Shown: piece after piece, positions 45,605 to 55,900 of the stretch | Layout: every line of letters begins with the position of its first letter | Numbering within the stretch: the stretch's first letter is position 1 | From: Pegoplata infirma | Taxonomy: Eukaryota > Arthropoda > Insecta > Diptera > Anthomyiidae | NCBI GenBank assembly: GCA_963921195.1 | Contig: OY992536.1 | Span: forward strand, 108,278,778-108,342,777 | Direction of reading: 5' to 3' | DNA length: 64,000 bases | Position numbers and translations under genes: made by a program | The notes under the pieces: model-generated | What the model saw: only the letters and a program-made list of their open reading frames with translations | Database searches by the model: none | Told to the model about the DNA's origin: nothing

Positions 45605-46403
45605 GTAAGTACTTGTATGTGTTGTAAGATCAATTAAAATTTGAATTTGAAGATCAATTGAAATTTGAAGATCAATTGAAATTTGAAGATCAATTGAAAT
45701 TTGAAGAAAAAGATCATTGATAATTCGCAAAAGATGAAGTGAAATTCGAAAAGGATTATTTGAAACTCGAAAAAAAAATAATTGGAGATCCGTTAATATT
45801 TATAACAGATCAACTGAAATTTTTAAGTTCTGAAAATGTTGCAGTAATCTTTTTTAATTAAAGGTTGTTATTAATCGACCTTTCCAATTTAAATAATTAA
45901 AATTTCTTCGAGCTCGAGGCCAGTTTTTTTTCTTGTAAATAAATACTTTTTTATTCTATTCCAATATTTCAATCCTCTTTAAGGATCATCAGTAGTCTAG
46001 AGTGCAATTTTAGATGTCAAAGCGTTCACAACATATTTTTAAGTTTTTGTGTGTATAAAAATTCACTAAATACCCCCTGATGATGATCCTCAAAGAGGAT
46101 GGAAATATTGGAATGGAATAAAAGAGTATTCATTTACAAGGAAAGTAATCTTTTTTCTATATAATACACGGTGTTGAAAGTTTAATTAAAAAACTATTAA
46201 TACTTTTTTAGGCTCCCACAAATTTACAAAATTTTGTTATAATCAACCTGAGTGCCACATCCATGTCAATTGAATTAAATACCACAATTACGAACGAGGA
46301 ACAAGAACTTTTACGATGTCATTTAGCTGCTAAACGGGTATATTTGAATGATTCACTTGCGGCATATAAACAACATTTGAAATGTTTAAATAGTAAAATG
46401 TGA
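45302..46403 (+). CDS. Small secreted cysteine-containing protein, 2 exons, 164 aa
   Basis: The two exons join in phase 0 into a 164-residue protein. Residues 1-23 (basic/polar start, then CFLIIIVLY and an A-rich end) form a clear signal peptide, with cleavage likely after A23. The mature part has seven cysteines (the first is C26) and at least five N-glycosylation sequons (NQT, NET, NLS, NTT, NDS). There are no other membrane segments, so it should be secreted or lumenal. The layout of a small, rapidly evolving, cysteine-bearing extracellular protein resembles DUF725/TsetseEP-like fly proteins. I cannot assign it to that family from sequence alone. AATAAA at 46450 is a plausible poly(A) signal. 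Confidence 0.75.
45605..46211 (+). other. Intron of the secreted-protein gene
   Basis: At 45,640-45,720 there are tandem 'gaagatcaattgaaattt' units (about 18 bp, four copies). At 45,915-46,015 and 46,075-46,145 there is an inverted repeat with CAATATTTCNATCCTCTTTA and its complement. It ends in ACTTTTTTAG. Confidence 0.65.
46212..46403 (+). CDS. Secreted-protein gene, exon 2 (aa 102-164) and stop
   Basis: It encodes APTNLQNFVIINLSATSMS... through CLNSKM and TGA. It carries the last two cysteines and three sequons. The acceptor is TTTTTTAG. Confidence 0.75.
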   Translation, partial: APTNLQNFVIINLSATSMSIELNTTITNEEQELLRCHLAAKRVYLNDSLAAYKQHLKCLNSKM

Positions 46404-47290
46404 TTGAAAATTTCAATGAAAAAAAGTATGAAGTAACTAGTTTTTAATGAATAAATACTCTTATCTAACAACTGTTGTAAATATTTAGGTTTAGTAATCA
46501 TATTAAGTTATTTAAAAGATAATAAAAACTATTTTAATAATCTATTCTAAAGAAAAAAAAAATAATCAATGGGTTTCTTTGTGTCGGGTGTAGGGTATTA
46601 TATGGTCGGTCTTGACCGACTATATTGATTAATAGCTGCTAAGGCGATAATCAGATTAAACGTATTGTATGTAGGGTTGATAAATCGGTAAATTATCTTT
46701 AATTTAAAACCAAAAACAATGAAATCCATCACTTAGAAAATTATTGCAGTTAGTACATGACTGTCATTTGTGTAGTAAGTAGTAGTTGTTGTTTTCAACT
46801 ACAATTTCAGTTGTTTTTGTATGAAAAATCTCAAACAACTGTTTTATGTAGTTGTTTTAAAAAAACAAATACAAAAAATTACTACATTATAGTAACAGTT
46901 TTTAGACTATAAAAAACTTATAATTTTCTAGAAATTTAAAAAAAACGGATGTGCAGCAATTATTTACAAATAATTTCAACCGTTTTTGACGTTTCGAAGT
47001 TTTTTTGTTATTAAAAAAATTCAAACAATTTGAGTTACAGTAAAAACAACTGTAATTTGAAGTAGTTTTTACAGTGTTTTGTAGTTGTTAATCAAACTGT
47101 AATTTGAAGTAGTTTTTACAGTGTTTTGTAGTTGTTAATCAATAGTTAAAAACAACAACAATTTTTGGTTGATTTTACCGTAAAATGTAGTGAACGCCTA
47201 AACAACAACAAATGTAGTAGTTTTAACTGTCCTAAGACTTTACATGAAAAATAAATGCAAAATGTCGTGGATCGTTCTTGTGTTGAAGCA
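46404..47290 (+). other. 3' UTR and repeat remnants
   Basis: There is a 3' UTR with AATAAA at 46450. At 46,586-46,640 there is a DINE-1-like 3' end (GGTCGGTCTTGACCGAC hairpin). At 46,733-47,235 there is a degraded CACTC/AAGTG-family MITE (CACTTAGAAAATTATTGCAG start), with a tandem 53-bp duplication near 47,050-47,150. Confidence 0.55.
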
Positions 47291-47298
47291 CTCTACAC

Positions 47299-48429
47299 TA
47301 GAGATGGGCGCGTGAGTGAATTTTGACTCACGCACGCTCACGCTCACGAAATAAAAATAGTGCTCACGCACGATCACGCACGAAATTATTTTTGCTGCTC
47401 ACGTTCACGCACGCTCACGTGAGTAACTAAAATTTTTCTCACGCTCACGAAATAATCACGCTAACGAAGACTCACGAAATTAAAATTAACAAATTTTTAT
47501 TTTACGTTTTTCGATTTCTTGATTTTCCTTAAAACAATAATAAAAATTTATTTAAATCACAATTTTGTATTAATTACCCCCTTAAGTCAGTATAATGACG
47601 ATTTTTATACCCTCCACTCTAGTGATAGAGGGTATATATAAGTTTGTCATTCTGTTTGTAACTCATCGAAATATCGATCTGGGACCCAATAAAGTATATA
47701 TATTCATGATGCCCGATCGATTTTAAGACATTCTAGCGATGTCCGTCTGTCTGTCTGTCTGTCTGTGGAAAATGCTGTCGCGGACAAAATATTGCACAGA
47801 GATGACTGAAACTTAACATATTTATTGGAAGTTCTCCCGAGAAGTTTGGTATTGCATTTGAGCGATATCGGTTCAGCGGTTCAAAAGTTATGAACGAAAA
47901 TGTAAGCACATCTCAAAAATTTCAGTACATTCAACATAACCTAAAAATACAAAATGCTTTAATTCGGCTTCTAATTGGCATATGTGAACATAATTGAACA
48001 CCAAATGGTATTTAAACAAGTACGAACATATTTTTTGACAAAAAAAGAAAAAAATCGCGGATTTTTTTTACCAAAATTTTTTTCTCGGAAATTTTTTTTC
48101 AAAAAAATTTTTTTTTTCAAAAGTAATTTCCTTTTAAATAAAGTTTTTTGCAATAATCTCTTTGAAATTGTGGAGGGTATCACTACATTCGGCAAGGCCG
48201 AATTTAACTTTTTTACTTGTTTTACTTGTTTTTTGTTTCAAACAGCACAAAACAATCACGAGAACTCACGAAACAAAAGTTACTCACGCACGCTCACGCA
48301 CGAAACTATTTTTTCTAATCACGTGCACTCACGATCACGTGAGTAAAAATAAATTTCATTCGCGATCACGCGTGATTCACGCGCAAATCACGTGAATCAC
48401 GAAAAATTTGTGTCACGCGCGCATCTCTA
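47299..48429. mobile_element. hAT-like element of CTCACG-rich family, TSD CTCTACAC
   Basis: TAGAGATGGGCGCGTGAGTG is mirrored by TCACGCGCGCATCTCTA. CTCTACAC flanks it (47291-47298, 48430-48437). Both ends are dense in CTCACG/CGTGAG words, as is the inner part of 590-3404. It is inserted into the terminus of the MITE that starts at 48435 and is itself invaded by a DINE-1-like element. Confidence 0.85.
47612..48226 (+). mobile_element. DINE-1-like element, complete
   Basis: It runs from ACCCTCCACTCTAGTGATAG and GAGGGTATATATAAGTTTGT, through the AACTCATCGAAATATCGATC core and a (GTCT)n microsatellite at about 47,744-47,765. It then has a long body and the 3' hairpin ATTCGGCAAGGCCGAAT followed by TTTTTTACTTG. 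It is the best reference copy in the window. Confidence 0.8.
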
Positions 48430-48690
48430 CTCTACACTGAAAGAATTTTGTTCATTAAGGCTATGAAAACGTACATTGATTCTATGAAAAAAATCATTAG
48501 AAGTGAGCCAATGATGCCCTTCATAAAATCTATGAAACAAATTCATAGAAACCAGAAACCTATGAAAAAGTTCATAGGCTATGGAAAAAAAAATTATTAT
48601 TCAATTCTATTTTTATTTATTTTATTATTTCAATTTTATTTTTTTTATTTTAGTTTTATTTATTTACAATTTTCTATTTTTAAAAATTAA

Positions 48691-48839
48691 TAGTGGTATT
48701 CAGAGTCTTGCTTGCCAGCCCAGGCACTGGTGGTAAAAGAGCTCTTTTCAAAATTACTTTTCAAAATACATGTATTTTTTGAAAGAAGTACTCTTTTGCT
48801 ACATTGCCAGGGGTGGCAACAAGACTCTGAATACCTCTT
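48691..48839. repeat. 147-bp hairpin element
   Basis: AGTGGTATTCAGAGTCTTG is mirrored by CAAGACTCTGAATACCTCT. The arms continue with TGGTAAAAGAGCTCTTTTC / GAAAGAAGTACTCTTTTGCTAC. The loop is short. It could be a very small MITE. Confidence 0.65.
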
Positions 48840-48860
48840 ATATGTTTTTTTAACTTATAA

Positions 48861-48922
48861 TCACCGAGATTCGAACATAGAACCTGTTGTTCGTGAAGCT
48901 TAGTCTCTAGCCACTTATCTAA
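48861..48922 (-). repeat. tRNA-like segment (pseudogene or SINE head)
   Basis: On the minus strand, TAAGTGGCTAGAGACTAAGC is followed about 30 bases later by TGTTCGAATCTC, which resembles a Pol III B box. No complete cloverleaf can be drawn with confidence. Confidence 0.4.
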
Positions 48923-49059
48923 ATTATATAAACAAGTAACAACACTTAAAATCAATTTTGATTAATATTCTGCTAACATATTAAGTTTGTGTCTATGCTC
49001 TGTCACAATGCTCTGCCAAAAGCTGTGTGTGTGTTTGTAGAAGACAAATATTTTGTGTA

Positions 49060-49500
49060 TTTAAAATATGAAGCGTTAGTTGGCGAGATTTAGATAAGAC
49101 ATTCTGAGAATGTCTGCCCGTCTGTTCATCTGTAGATGGCACGATACAGTCCAAAATAAAAGAGCTAACCTCCTGCAATTTGGCATGAATATGTCTTATG
49201 ATCCTAGGCAGGTTAAGTTCGTAAATGAGCAAAATCGGCTCAGGGGGAAAAAAGTTCCCCCTTGAAGAACTGTACCAACCTCTGAAAAAAGGCACTTTTT
49301 TACATGTTTTTTTGTATTTTTGTTAAATAAATGAAACATTTGTTTTATTTATTTGGATGGGAAGGTGCTCTCAACGTCCCCCACTGACCCCCATCACCCC
49401 CCCCCACCCCCAAAACAAACGCCCCTGACAATTTTTTTTTTTACATTTTGGAGGGTATAAAAGATTCGGCACAGCCGAATTTAACACTCTCACTTGTTTT
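49060..49500 (+). mobile_element. DINE-1-like element, 3' part
   Basis: AGATAAGACATTCTGAGAAT, a short GTCTG microsatellite, a body containing CCAAAATAAAAGAGCTAACC, a C-rich run near 49,395-49,415, and the 3' end GGAGGGTATAAAAGATTCGG with the hairpin ATTCGGCACAGCCGAAT. Confidence 0.7.
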
Positions 49501-49798
49501 TAATGTTTTTTTATTTTTTTTTTGTTTTTTTTTTATAAATTTATTCAACTATTTCAATTATTGTAACATTATTTCAATCTATGAATAAAATATATTTCAG
49601 AATACTAATGAATATTCATTCAGCCAATAAATTGTTTCATAGATTCTATGAATTTGGTTTTATGAAATTTGTTCATAGATATAATGAACAATAATTCTTT
49701 CAGTGTACTCTATCCGCTTAAGGGTTGTATTAACAGTTCACACATAGAAGTTAAATTTAGTATAATACAGAAAGGAAATGTTTGGGAAAGTAATTTTC

Positions 49799-49812
49799 GT
49801 TGCCATGACAAC
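49799..49812. promoter_or_regulatory. IFT70: RFX X-box in the IFT70 promoter
   Basis: GTTGCCATGACAAC fits the X-box consensus RYYNYYATRRNRAC at every position and is nearly a perfect 14-bp dyad. It lies 120 bp before the start codon of IFT70. X-boxes near start sites are the known RFX-binding signature of ciliary genes in flies and worms. The motif is seen directly; binding is inferred. Confidence 0.85.
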
Positions 49813-49931
49813 AATTCCTCTAATGTTTTGAATAACAACAAATCGGTGGAAAATTTATTAATATTCTAAGAGTATTGTTAGAAAAAAAACAGTTATTTAC
49901 GGAAGACATTTCCAAATTTTCTGCTTAAAAG

Positions 49932-49991
49932 ATGTTGCATCAAGGTATAATCCTAAGAGAAGGACATATAACACGAACGATTTATAATTTG
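49932..49991 (+). CDS. IFT70: IFT70 exon 1 (aa 1-20)
   Basis: The ATG opens MLHQGIILREGHITRTIYNL, then a GTATGG donor, phase 0. The 'GHITRTIYNLI' text aligns with the N-terminal 'GEFTALVYRLI' region of other TTC30 proteins, which supports this start. Confidence 0.85.
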
Positions 49992-52900
49992 GTATGGTAC
50001 TATTTATTATTTTATTATTGAAATTTTAACGTAATTCAGTAACAATTAAATGATTTTGAAATTATGCAGATTAAAGATAAACGTTTCGAAGATGTTATAG
50101 AGTGTATTGTGAATTTAGGAGAAGCAGCCAATACCAGAGCCGGTCTATCAACATTGGGCTATTGTTATTATCATGCCCAGAAATATGAAGAGGCAGCTAC
50201 GTGTTATGAACAATTGTGTAATTTAGTACCAAAAATTCCAAAATATAAGTAAGTTTGTTTGTAAAGGGATTACAAGAAGTCATTTTTAAATGTAAGCTTT
50301 AGAAAAGATGGCTAGTTTAGTACGTATTAAGTTAGGTCATTAATATGTGCTGACAGTTTACGTAAGCACACATAGACTCTGAGGTCCTACTAAGCCCTGC
50401 CGTTAAACAAATTAAGCTTCTTATAAAACTCCTCAGATATTCAATTTTGACATCCGACAAATCAGAAAGATCCCAGTGAAGCAAGTCTCTGACCAGTGAA
50501 GCAAGTCTCTGACCAGAAAGTGCCGGGCAATGGCAGATAAAGTGTTCGATAGTTTCCAACTCCTCTTTATCCATGCAACTCCGGAAAAACTCATTTGACG
50601 GCATATTTAACCGCTCTGCATGCTTTCCTATAAGACAGTGCCCGGTAATTATAGCAACCACTGTTGAAATCTCTCCTCTTGGAAGCGATATCAGCTCACT
50701 TGTGCACTTTTGCTTGCAAGTTTCTAGAGGCATACCAACACATCGTTATTCTGTTGAAACCTGTAATTTAGTTCCCAGTCTTGCAAGCTCATCGGCTTAG
50801 CAGCTCTCTGGAATGTTTCTGTCCCCTGGGACCCATATCAGTCGTATGTCAAACTGCTTGGCCATCTCATTTTAAGACGTGCGGCAGTTAAGGGCAGATC
50901 TTGTCTTTAGAAACATTGACTCCAGAGACATGACCGCGGCTTGACTGTCAGAATAGATGTTGACTGCAGTTGAAGACAATACAATGCAGCTCAACCAGTC
51001 AGCCACTCCCTTTATTGCCAGCATCTCTGCCTGGTAAACACTGCAATGATCCGGCAATCTTCGAGCCAGACTCAACCCAAGTTCCTCTGAATAGACTCCA
51101 AAGCCCACTTGTTCGTGCAGCTTCGACCCATTCGTTTAAAAATTTACTATTTTACTCGTTTAAAAATTCCCCTCATCCAAGACTCCCTGGATGATATCAT
51201 AGTGGTAAAGTGGCGCTCAAAAGCTCGTAGAAGAAGCACAGTCCACATTTTGTGGTATTACTATCCTTCCCAAGATCGCGATATGAACACAATCGCTGCT
51301 CCTCCATTGCAGTGTACTATTCAGTTAAACTGCCGACGTAGCGGCAATATGTCCAATGGTATTATGTAAAGGAGAATTTCTAATGCAGGTGTAGTACGAA
51401 GAGCAATAGTGATACACATAGACGCCATTCTCTGTACCCTCATGATAAAGACATAGTTCCTATTTGTCTCTATAGCAGGCCACCCGACAATAATTCCATA
51501 CAGCAGCATTGAACGCAACACTGCTGTATATATCCGATGAACGACTTTAGGGCTAAATCCCATCGTTTTCCAATGGCTATCTTACAGGAATATAAAGCAA
51601 TCGTTGCTTTTCTCACGCGTTCTTAATAGTACGCCTGAAACTCAACTTCCTATCTGGAAATTCTCCAAGATACCTGCCTCTATCTGAGAAGGCGAAAAGC
51701 TGAAGTCTTATTTTTTCTTTCTTTCTCCAAGACTCCCTGGATGATATCATAGTGGTAAAGTGGCGCTCAAAAGCTCGTAGAAGAAGCACAGTCCACATTT
51801 TGTGGTATTACTATCCTTCCCAAGATCGCGATATGAACACAATCGCTGCTCCTCCATTGCAGTGTACTATTCAGTTAAACTGCCGACGTAGCGGCAATAT
51901 GTCCAATGGTATTATGTAAAGGAGAATTTCTAATGCAGGTGTAGTACGAAGAGCAATAGTGATACACATAGACGCCATTCTCTGTACCCTCATGATAAAG
52001 ACATAGTTCCTATTTGTCTCTATAGCAGGCCACCCGACAATAATTCCATACAGCAGCATTGAACGCAACACTGCTGTATATATCCGATGAACGACTTTAG
52101 GGCTAAATCCCATCGTTTTCCAATGGCTATCTTACAGGAATATAAAGCAATCGTTGCTTTTCTCACGCGTTCTTAATAGTACGCCTGAAACTCAACTTCC
52201 TATCTGGAAATTCTCCAAGATACCTGCCTCTATCTGAGAAGGCGAAAAGCTGAAGTCTTATTTTTTCTTGTGAACAAGGCAAGCTCTGTTTAACTTCGAT
52301 TAACTCCCAAACCACAGCCTCTTGCCCAATTGTACAGATCTTTCAGAGAACCCAAAAGAATGACCCTCAATATTGGCAGGTGCTTCCCCTTTACCAGTAT
52401 CTCGACATCAGCCGCATATGCGACAACATGACAACCACATGTTTCGAAAGAGAGCAGCATTGAATTTAGTGCCAGGTTCCAAAGAAGCCCTCTCTGTGGT
52501 GTGCCCCTATTCACAAATCGAGATATGACAGACGCTACCAATTCAGACGTTATACGTCTATTGGCAAGTAGATTTTGCACCATTAAAACATTCCCACGCT
52601 TCACTCCCAGGCCAGACAATGTCACAATTATCGAGTCCGGGATGACATTATTAAAAGCCCCCTTTATGTCAAGAAAGGCCACTATAGTGTACTTCTTCAC
52701 CGTAAGTAATCTCTCAATGGTACCAATGAGCTCATGAAGAACGGTTTCCCTTGATCTCCCTTGATCCACCTCGGTGCAATTACTCTACACTCAAAATAAT
52801 ACATTTGTAGATTTACTAATTTTTTTTTATAATGCTAGTAAGCTAACCTTAAGCAAATTTTTAGTTGAGATTAGCATGTTAGCAAAAATATCTTGTAAAC

Positions 52901-55900
52901 TTCATTTAGCGCATTAGCAATTTTAAACAAAATTTAAACAAATTTTTTTTGCTAAATTTAAAATTGAGTTGACCAAATTTTTACAAGCTTTTAGCAAAAA
53001 TAAATTGTAAATTTTTTTTTTAAGAAAACTTAAAATGGCGCAATCTCGGAAACTAAGTCAGATGGAGCAAAATGGAGTCCATTTTTGGTTCTCGGGCTAG
53101 TATCGCCAGTCCTATTCACATGCGTGGACCTTAATGAGTCCTAACTTTGGATCCAAAAAAGTTAGCATTCCCGAAAATTTAAAAATGCTCATATCTCGGT
53201 AAATATTGCCAACACAATAAAAAGTCCAAAAGCAAGACCGCAAAAGCTCTCCGAGTAATATTTTTGAAGTTATCGAGTCTTTTAATTCTCAAAACCCCAG
53301 TGGTCCCCTAAATCACGTATCTCAAAAACTAAGCAAGGTAGAGCGAAACGGACACAAATTTTGGATCAAAGACTACGACGATTTTTAAGGAACCCAACTA
53401 GGTTTAGGCCCATCGGTGTCTTGACCTATCGAGTAAAATAAAAAAATTTCAGATAAATAATTTTTGGCAAAACATTTTTGCTAACTTTATCAAAAAAATT
53501 GTGGGTTCAAAATCAGCAAATTTTCTTGTACAAGCTTTTTTGCTAACATTACAGTTATTTTTTTTTTAGTTTACGCAAACATGAGTTCTATTGTTTTTAT
53601 ATACGACCAGTTTATACATGCCGTGCAGAGATTATACAGCCAAGGAACTATATAGTTCGACACTTGCTTGATCTCAGCCAGGATTATACCACCAGGTCCA
53701 GGAAATCTATAGGGTCTGAAGCTTTTAATCACTCAGATTAATGTTGACGTATTAAGTCACAACTCAACTTTTTTTAAAAAAATTAAAAATGAAAATCTTT
53801 TTTGTAATTTTTTAAATTAAAATTTTTAACTGCAGTACTAAAATTGGTATTTAAAAAATTTTGGGAACTCTTTACAGTACTCTACTTTAAATTGGATAAT
53901 TACCCAATTTAGGGCGGATTACTCAATGAAAAGTTAGCTGCTAACTGCCGATTTAACGGAGCCTTATGTCAAAATTTGTATGAAAAAGTTAAATTTAACG
54001 GAGAGTTATTTTATAACGGAGCATTGAGTAATCCAACCTTAAAGTAAAAATTTTGTTATGCAATTATTAAGGCTGAATAATCGGCCAAATTAGCAATAGT
54101 TGCCTTAACTAAATTTTAAATACTTTCTATTCCCAAAGATTTTACTACGCTCAGTCCCTGTATCAAGCTGGTATATTTTTGGATGCCCTAAAGGTCCTCA
54201 AACAAATCAGTGATAATGAAGAATTAAAGGAGCAGTGTTTACAATTGCAAAGTGCTATTCTGTATTCAAGTGAAGACTTTGCTGGAGCCCAGAGCATCTT
54301 AAATCAACGTTCTGGTGGTACAGCCGAAACTTTAAATGACGAGGGTTGCTTACTCTATCAGGCTGATCAATTTGAAAGTGCCGTACAACGTTTTAATTCA
54401 GCTCTACAAGTGGGCGGATTTAATCCATTGATTGCATATAATTTGGCATTATCACATTTTCGTAAAAAGGAGAAGACACAGGCCATTGATTATACGGGTA
54501 GGACAGAGAGGAATGAAACTGAGAAAGTTTTTGAGAAGTAATGTAATTTTTTTTCATTTAGGTGAAATTGTGGAACGCGGTATTAGAAATCATCCAGAAT
54601 TGGGTATTGGTGCTCAAATTGATACAGATGGTAGTGCTCGCAGTGTTGGTAATCCAATAACAATAGCTTTGTCGGGTATTACTCAGGCGCTGAATTTAAA
54701 GGCTGCTATTGAATATAATGATGGAAATGGTAAGTTTATAACATATGTTCATTTTTAATTAGCATTGACATTTTTTTAGCATTAGTTTGAAATTCCAACT
54801 TAATTGGATGTTTCGAATTTGAATTGATGGTTTTTGAATTTCAATTGATTTTTTACGAGTTACAATTAATCATTTTTGAATTTTAATTAAAATCTTTAAA
54901 TTTCAGTTGATCTTTGCCGAATTTTCATTATTTGTTTTGTCGGAATTAATTAGTTTTTCAAGAATTATAATGGGTATTTTAAAAATAGCAATTGACCTGC
55001 GAATTACAAATTGAATATTCAAATTGGAATTGGAACTTACCAATATTATCTTTTAAAATTTTTCAAAAATCCAAAATTTTGGTGAAAATTTGGCAAAGAT
55101 CCAAAACTTTGATTGACGGGCCCCATGGCACACTGGGCCGAGATGGTAGTTTTTTTTTTGGCCAAAACTAAAAAAAGAAAATTATTAAATTAAAAAAGTG
55201 AATGCACTATTGCAGCGGTTATCAACCTTTTTGGCTCGCGTACCACATATTTGAAATTTTAACAGCCGCGTTCCCCTTAACGAGTTTTTTGATTTTTCAT
55301 TAAACACTTCTCAAATAAATATGGTTAGAAATTTAAAACAAATTATATAGTAAAGTTTAATTAATTGTAGTGCTTTTACTTTTATATCAAACTTAAAGTT
55401 TATATAAAAAAAACACAAAAACTTAAAATTAATGAAAAAAAAGTTTATTATGACACTGCACAGAGCGCCAGACAGATCGATTTCCGGCCAAAAGTCCTTA
55501 TTTGTAAATTCTCAAAAAAATGTTTACCAGTTTGTTGGGCATATATAGAAGCAGGTTTTCTGAACTTATCTTTATGACCCAATTACACCCTTTCCTTTGA
55601 CAGGTCTTCAAAGTTAAAAAAGTTGGTAAAAAAATTTTAAGAGTTGAGATACTTTTTTAATTTTTTTTCCAAACTTCTATTGCTAATGTTTAACTTTTTG
55701 TTTGAGTGGTTCAACCTTATATATAAGCCTTTGTTAAGAAAATAGCATGGACAAATATAACTCATTTGCCTGACAGCAATTCGCGTTTTTTGTGAAAAAA
55801 GTTATAATTTTTTAGTTATTTACCTCGCACCGAAAAAATCCTCAGCGATCCTCAGTTCGATTCAATCGGTCTATATTTTTTTGATATAGAATGGATCCAT

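Larger units (their letters stand above)
48435..49705. mobile_element. TA-flanked MITE with CACTGAAAGAA ends, carrying nested inserts
   Basis: CACTGAAAGAATTTTGTTCA is mirrored by TGAACAATAATTCTTTCAGTG, with TA on each side. Subterminal repeats are ATGAAAAAGTTCATAG. Nested inside are a hairpin (48691-48839), a tRNA-like segment (48861-48922) and a DINE-1-like copy (about 49,060-49,500). A smaller relative lies at 62934-63201. Confidence 0.75.
50333..53746 (-). mobile_element. 5'-truncated RNase H-type LINE in IFT70 intron 2
   Basis: It is flanked by the 11-bp duplication ACGTATTAAGT (50322-50332, 53747-53757). On the minus strand, in order: an RT N-terminal fragment with FPGPGGI (about 53,600-53,740); RT core with FLDIKGAFN, GTPQRG and YAADVEIL (52,290-52,769), where the usual catalytic YxDD is altered; RT thumb with RVQRMASM and ALRTTPALEIL (twice); RNase H with YQAEMLAIKGV and NIYSDSQAAV (50,872-51,108); and a terminal C/H-rich part with HFICHCPAL (50,332-50,733). 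This order fits R1/LOA/I-group elements; the exact clade is uncertain. It is inactive. A MITE interrupts it at 52,788-53,590. Confidence 0.8.

Noticed and set aside
47975..48395. Open frames of 77-123 codons
   Set aside because: They lie in the 3' part of a DINE-1-like element and CTCACG repeats; the composition is repeat-driven.
50573..51369. Plus-strand open frames in the LINE region
   Set aside because: They are antisense shadows of the RNase H and terminal domains read on the minus strand.
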